Assembly: GCF_001598055.1 (NCBI RefSeq) | Contig: NZ_CP014845.1 | Coordinates: 186,001 to 250,000 of the forward strand | DNA: 64,000 nucleotides | Direction: 5' to 3' | Origin: Cupriavidus nantongensis | GTDB taxonomy: Bacteria; Pseudomonadota; Gammaproteobacteria; Burkholderiales; Burkholderiaceae | Shown here: piece by piece, positions 61,141 to 64,000 of the stretch | How positions within the stretch are numbered: the first letter of the stretch is position 1 | Layout of the letters: each line of letters opens with the position of its first letter | Notes under the pieces: generated by a model | What the model was told of the DNA's origin: nothing | What the model saw: only the letters and a program-made list of their open reading frames with translations | The model's database searches: none | Made by a program: the position numbers and the translations under genes

Positions 61141-62217
61141 TCAGCGGGCGCCGGCCTCATACCAATGCTGCGACCGGTTGACGATAGCGACCACCAGCAG
61201 CATCACCGGCACCTCGATCAGCACGCCTACCACGGTGGCAAGCGCCGCGCCGGACTGGAAGCCGAACAGGCTGATGGCGGTGGCCACCGCCAGCTCGAAG
61301 AAGTTGCTCGCGCCGATCAGGCTCGACGGCCCGGCGACGCAATGCGCAACGCCGAGCTTGCGGTTCAGCAGGTATGCCAGCCCCGAGTTGAAAAAGACCT
61401 GGATCAGGATCGGCACCGCCAGCAGCGCGATCACCAGCGGCTGCTCGAGAATGGCCTGGCCCTGGAACGCGAACAGCAGCACCAGCGTCAGCAGCAGCGC
61501 GGTGATCGAGTACGGCCCCAGGCGCCGCACCACGCGCTGGAAATGCGCCACGCCGCGGCGCAGCAACAGCTTGCGCAGCGCCTGCGACAGGATCACCGGC
61601 ACGACGATGTACAGCGCCACCGAAGTGAGCAGCGTATCCCACGGCACCGTGATCGCGGACAGCCCCAGCAGCAGCGCCACCACCGGCGCGAACGCGACCA
61701 CCATGATGGCGTCGTTCAGCGCCACCTGCGACAGCGTGAAGTACGGGTCGCCCTTGCACAGCTGGCTCCAGACGAACACCATCGCCGTGCATGGCGCCGC
61801 GGCCAGCAGGATCAGGCCGGCCACATAGCTGTCGATCTGGTCGGCCGGCAGCAGCGGCGCAAACAGGTGGCGCACGAAGATCCAGCCGAGCAGCGCCATC
61901 GAGAACGGCTTGACCGCCCAGTTGATGAACAGCGTTACGCCGATGCCGCGCCAGTGTGACTTCACCTGCGCCAGCGCGCCGAAATCGATCTTGACCAGCA
62001 TCGGGATGATCATGACCCAGATCAGCAGCCCGACCGGCAGGTTGACCTGCGCGTATTCCATCCGCCCGATGGCCTGGAAGAAGCCGGGCAGCATCTGCCC
62101 CAGCGCAATGCCGGCGACGATGCATAGCGCCACCCAGATAGTCAGGTAGCGCTCGAAAAAACCGATGGCCGGGGCGGCGGCGGCCGGGGTCGATGCGGCG
62201 GCGTGCTGGCTGGCCAT
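61141..62217 (-). CDS. acr3: Acr3-family arsenite efflux permease
   Basis: Ten-helix inner-membrane arsenite exporter of 358 residues. FFERYLTIWVALCIVAGIALGQ and QVNLPVGLLIWVMIIPMLVKIDF are the family N-terminus. LAAAPCTAMVFVWSQLCKGD contains the conserved helix-4 Cys needed for arsenite recognition. A variable Ala/Pro tail is at the N-terminus. The gap to the arsC stop is 3 bases, so the two are tightly coupled. Works as secondary efflux driven by the membrane potential. Confidence 0.95.
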   Translation of the reverse strand: MASQHAAASTPAAAAPAIGFFERYLTIWVALCIVAGIALGQMLPGFFQAIGRMEYAQVNLPVGLLIWVMIIPMLVKIDFGALAQVKSHWRGIGVTLFINWAVKPFSMALLGWIFVRHLFAPLLPADQIDSYVAGLILLAAAPCTAMVFVWSQLCKGDPYFTLSQVALNDAIMVVAFAPVVALLLGLSAITVPWDTLLTSVALYIVVPVILSQALRKLLLRRGVAHFQRVVRRLGPYSITALLLTLVLLFAFQGQAILEQPLVIALLAVPILIQVFFNSGLAYLLNRKLGVAHCVAGPSSLIGASNFFELAVATAISLFGFQSGAALATVVGVLIEVPVMLLVVAIVNRSQHWYEAGAR

Positions 62218-62220
62218 GGT

Positions 62221-62715
62221 TCAGCTCCGCGCCAGGCGCTGCAGCGCCTGTTCCAGCTCGGCGTTGCTCATGTCGTCGAGCGGCAGCAGCAACAGTTGCA
62301 GCATGCGGTAGGCGATGGCCTGCCGGGTCAGCTCGAAGGCCTGGCGCTTGTTGTCGTCGCTGCCTTCCGTGCGGGACGGGTCGGGGTAGCCCCAATGCAC
62401 TTTCACCGGACTGCCGGGCCAGTACGGGCACGCTTCTTCCGCCGCGCTGTCGCACACCGTGATCACGATGCGCATGGGCGGGGCGTTGTCGCCGGCGAAT
62501 TCGTCCCAGCTCTTGCTGCGCAGGTCCCCCACCTCGACGCCGGCGTTGCCGAGTGCTTCGATCGCGTACGGGTTGACGCGGCCGCTAGGCGCGCTGCCCG
62601 CGCTATAGGCGCGGACGTCGCGGCCGGCGCGCCGCGCCAGGTGGTTCAGCATCCCCTCGCCCAGCACGCTGCGCGCCGAGTTGTGGGTACAAAGGATCAA
62701 TACGTTGGTAGTCAT
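62221..62715 (-). CDS. arsC: Arsenate reductase, thioredoxin-coupled (low-MW PTP fold)
   Basis: Arsenate reductase of 164 residues with the low-molecular-weight phosphatase fold. The nucleophile loop is ILCTHNSARS (Cx5R, Cys9). A second redox pair is in ITVCDSAAEEACPYW, two cysteines with seven residues between first and second positions, matching the relay of the B. subtilis type enzyme, and pointing to thioredoxin rather than glutaredoxin as reductant. VHWGYPDPSR contains the catalytic acid Asp. It converts arsenate to arsenite for export by the adjacent Acr3. Confidence 0.93.
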   Translation of the reverse strand: MTTNVLILCTHNSARSVLGEGMLNHLARRAGRDVRAYSAGSAPSGRVNPYAIEALGNAGVEVGDLRSKSWDEFAGDNAPPMRIVITVCDSAAEEACPYWPGSPVKVHWGYPDPSRTEGSDDNKRQAFELTRQAIAYRMLQLLLLPLDDMSNAELEQALQRLARS

Positions 62716-62750
62716 CAGGCCGGGGCAGGAATTATCAGTAGATCAGGACA

Positions 62751-63080
62751 TCAGGACGGTGAGGCGACCGAGCAGGGCGACACCGGCGAGCAAGGATTGC
62801 CACCGCAGCAGTTCTGCGTCAGGTAGGCCAGCAGGCCGTTCATGGTGTCGAAATGCGCCGTGTAGATGATCGAGCGGCCATCCTGGCGGCTGGTCAGCAA
62901 GCCGGCGCGGTGCAGTTCCTTCAGGTGGAACGACAGCGAGGACGCCGGGATCTCCATCCGTTCGGCGATGCGGCCGGCGGGCAGGCCGGCCGGTCCTGCC
63001 TGCACCAGCAGCCTGAACACAGCCAGGCGGATCGAGTGGGCGAGCGCTGCCAGCGCGGTAAGGGCGTCATCGGTTTCCAT
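62751..63080 (-). CDS. arsR: ArsR-family arsenic-responsive repressor
   Basis: Winged-helix repressor of 109 residues. The DNA-binding helix includes ERMEIPASSLSFHLKELHRAGLL, followed by the wing RQDGRSIIYTAHF. The classical alpha-3 CVC site is absent (that region reads EIPASS). Instead the C-terminus has Cys91-Cys92 and Cys97 (NCCGGNPC), plus Cys103, an arrangement like the C-terminal As(III) site of the Acidithiobacillus ferrooxidans repressor. Its ATG lies inside a 40-bp perfect palindrome, which is the expected operator. It represses its own operon arsR-arsC-acr3-arsH. Confidence 0.93.
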   Translation of the reverse strand: METDDALTALAALAHSIRLAVFRLLVQAGPAGLPAGRIAERMEIPASSLSFHLKELHRAGLLTSRQDGRSIIYTAHFDTMNGLLAYLTQNCCGGNPCSPVSPCSVASPS

Positions 63081-63110
63081 GTTTCGAATATATTCGAAAC
63101 ATGGAAACCG
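63071..63110. promoter_or_regulatory. Perfect 40-bp palindrome at the arsR start (operator)
   Basis: The whole tract 63071-63110 equals its own reverse complement, centred between 63090 and 63091. The core is TTCGAATATATTCGAA and the outer arms are CGGTTTCCATG and CATGGAAACCG. Symmetry stops sharply at both ends. The ATG of arsR (minus strand, 63078-63080) and an ATG on the plus strand (63101-63103) lie in mirror positions. Neither start has a Shine-Dalgarno sequence inside the palindrome, suggesting the arsR mRNA is leaderless or starts close to its ATG. The core looks like ArsR operators; the exact repressor footprint is inferred. Confidence 0.85.
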
Positions 63111-63646
63111 GGCAAGCGGCTTTTGTCGCTGTGGTAAGGTTGGTGAATGGTTTCAACGACATCGATGGACGAGACGCAGGCGGCACCCGTGCGGTGTCAG
63201 GAGAGTCATGCAGCGTGAGTAACGGGAAGGAAGCGCCGCGGCGCGCACGGCGGACCGACCAGGTTTCGCTGAGCCGCGCCTTGCGGCTGAGCGTGCCGGC
63301 GGAAGCCCGGCCCGCGCCGGTCAACCGCAGGGACTGGCTGCGGCAGCGCAAGGAAGAGTTGGAGGCGGCCCGTGCCGCCGCCAGGCACAGGCGCAACCTG
63401 CTGCGGGCCGAGATCCTGTCGGCCGCGCAGGATATTGCGCGCGAGGAACGCAGCGCCGCGCGGCTGGAAGCGGAACGGCTGAAGGCCGAAGCCAGGTCCG
63501 CGCGCACCTACGCGCGCGAAGACGAGCGCGCCGCCGCCAAGTTCGAGCGCGGCCAGCCGAAGCGCCCGGCTGCCAAGACCAAGACGCTGGCCAGGGAGAA
63601 AAGCAAGCTGGTCTCCTACGCCGAGCTGTTGCGGCTGCGCAAGTAA
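63101..63646 (+). CDS. Basic coiled-coil hypothetical protein
   Basis: Unrecognised protein, up to 181 residues from the palindrome ATG. The better supported start is GTG at 63215, with CAGGAGAG 12 bases upstream, giving 143 residues. From about 63300 the protein is a long charged helix (QRKEELEAARAAARHRRNLLRAEI and EERSAARLEAERLKAEARSA in overlapping pieces) rich in Ala, Arg and Glu, then a Lys/Pro-rich tail. No membrane or signal segment. Composition suggests a nucleic-acid or protein scaffold role. It diverges from arsR, so the ars operator might also influence it. Confidence 0.6.
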   Translation: METGQAAFVAVVRLVNGFNDIDGRDAGGTRAVSGESCSVSNGKEAPRRARRTDQVSLSRALRLSVPAEARPAPVNRRDWLRQRKEELEAARAAARHRRNLLRAEILSAAQDIAREERSAARLEAERLKAEARSARTYAREDERAAAKFERGQPKRPAAKTKTLAREKSKLVSYAELLRLRK

Positions 63647-63655
63647 CCGTTCGGG

Positions 63656-64000
63656 CTAGCGGATCTTGTCGAAGCCGCTGGCGGCCCAGCGCTCGGCGCT
63701 GTCGCGCGTCAGCCGGAAGTCGGGCCGGACCTTGGTGCTGGCCAGCACCTCGCCGAAGGCATCCTCGGCGGTCAGCGTGCCGAAGGGCTCGAATTCATCG
63801 GGCGTGATCGCCAGCTTCACGGTCACGCTGCCGGCTTCGGTTTCGATGCTGACCTGCTTGTTCAGCTGCGCGTGCAGCTGCTGCTCATGGCGCCGGATCA
63901 CTTCCGACGCGGTCTTGACCAGGGTCTGGTGCGCGGTGGCGTCCAGCGGCTTGGGGTCGACCTTGTTGCGCCCCATGGTCCAGGGGCCGACCAGCGCCGG
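63656..64000 (-). CDS. Hypothetical protein (N-terminus may lie beyond window)
   Basis: A protein of at least 106 residues starting at ATG 63976. The frame remains open upstream to the window edge (PALVGPWT before MGRNKVDPK), so a longer N-terminus is possible. It contains a helical N-terminus ending TASEVIRRHEQQLHAQLNK, and beta-like segments QVSIETEAGSVTVKLAITPDEF and GEVLASTKVRPDFRL. No signal, no membrane helix. It ends 10 bases from the convergent gene stop at 63646. I do not recognise a family. Confidence 0.6.
   Translation of the reverse strand, partial: PALVGPWTMGRNKVDPKPLDATAHQTLVKTASEVIRRHEQQLHAQLNKQVSIETEAGSVTVKLAITPDEFEPFGTLTAEDAFGEVLASTKVRPDFRLTRDSAERWAASGFDKIR

Noticed and set aside
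1..64000. tRNA, rRNA or replication origin
   Set aside because: I saw no cloverleaf-like or rRNA sequence and no iteron or DnaA-box cluster convincing enough to report.

Overview
The window is GC-rich betaproteobacterial DNA. Bug-type solute receptors, many LysR regulators, a Burkholderiaceae-style porin and patchwork catabolic clusters suggest Cupriavidus or a close relative, probably an accessory part of the genome such as the second chromosome. The genus is inferred from gene content; no rRNA or tRNA is present to test it.

Left part (1-20 kb): the end of an IS5-group insertion sequence is followed by a four-gene operon (CoA transferase, acyl-CoA dehydrogenase-fold protein, Bug receptor, thiol dioxygenase). 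Its residues match the route 3-mercaptopropionate > 3-sulfinopropionate > 3-sulfinopropionyl-CoA > propionyl-CoA + sulfite. Next is a LysR-controlled seven-gene catabolic operon of unknown substrate (SDR, two small proteins, cupin, FAD oxidase, zinc alcohol dehydrogenase, MFS exporter or importer). A MetR-like regulator then diverges from a PatB/MalY C-S lyase, an amino-acid permease and a small protein, followed by an M20 carbamoylase-type hydrolase, diaminopropionate ammonia-lyase and a convergent Lrp regulator.

Middle part (20-44 kb): a minus-strand set encodes a small secreted protein, a 2,093-residue trimeric autotransporter adhesin and a BamE-like lipoprotein. A large minus-strand cluster then covers carnitine breakdown: dmlA, a BCCT transporter, cntA, a semialdehyde dehydrogenase, cntB and a porin. 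It diverges from dmlR, which is translationally coupled to an HTH-PAS-PAS protein. Together these would turn L-carnitine into trimethylamine, D-malate and then pyruvate. ABC-F ATPase, class I aldolase and ilvD are housekeeping genes.

Right part (44-64 kb): an orphan type VI secretion cargo module (VgrG, DUF4123 adaptor, two copies of a DUF3304-type lipoprotein, Tle1/DUF2235 lipase) carries a recent 1.08-kb tandem duplication. Its end cuts into a GGDEF gene, and the gene upstream of that is frameshifted. After an MscS channel and a degenerate receiver-domain protein comes an unusual acetoacetyl-CoA-synthetase-like/carrier/thioesterase megasynthase coupled to its own phosphopantetheinyl transferase. 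The window closes with an ars operon (arsR-arsC-acr3-arsH) starting inside a perfect 40-bp palindrome, and two uncharacterised small proteins.
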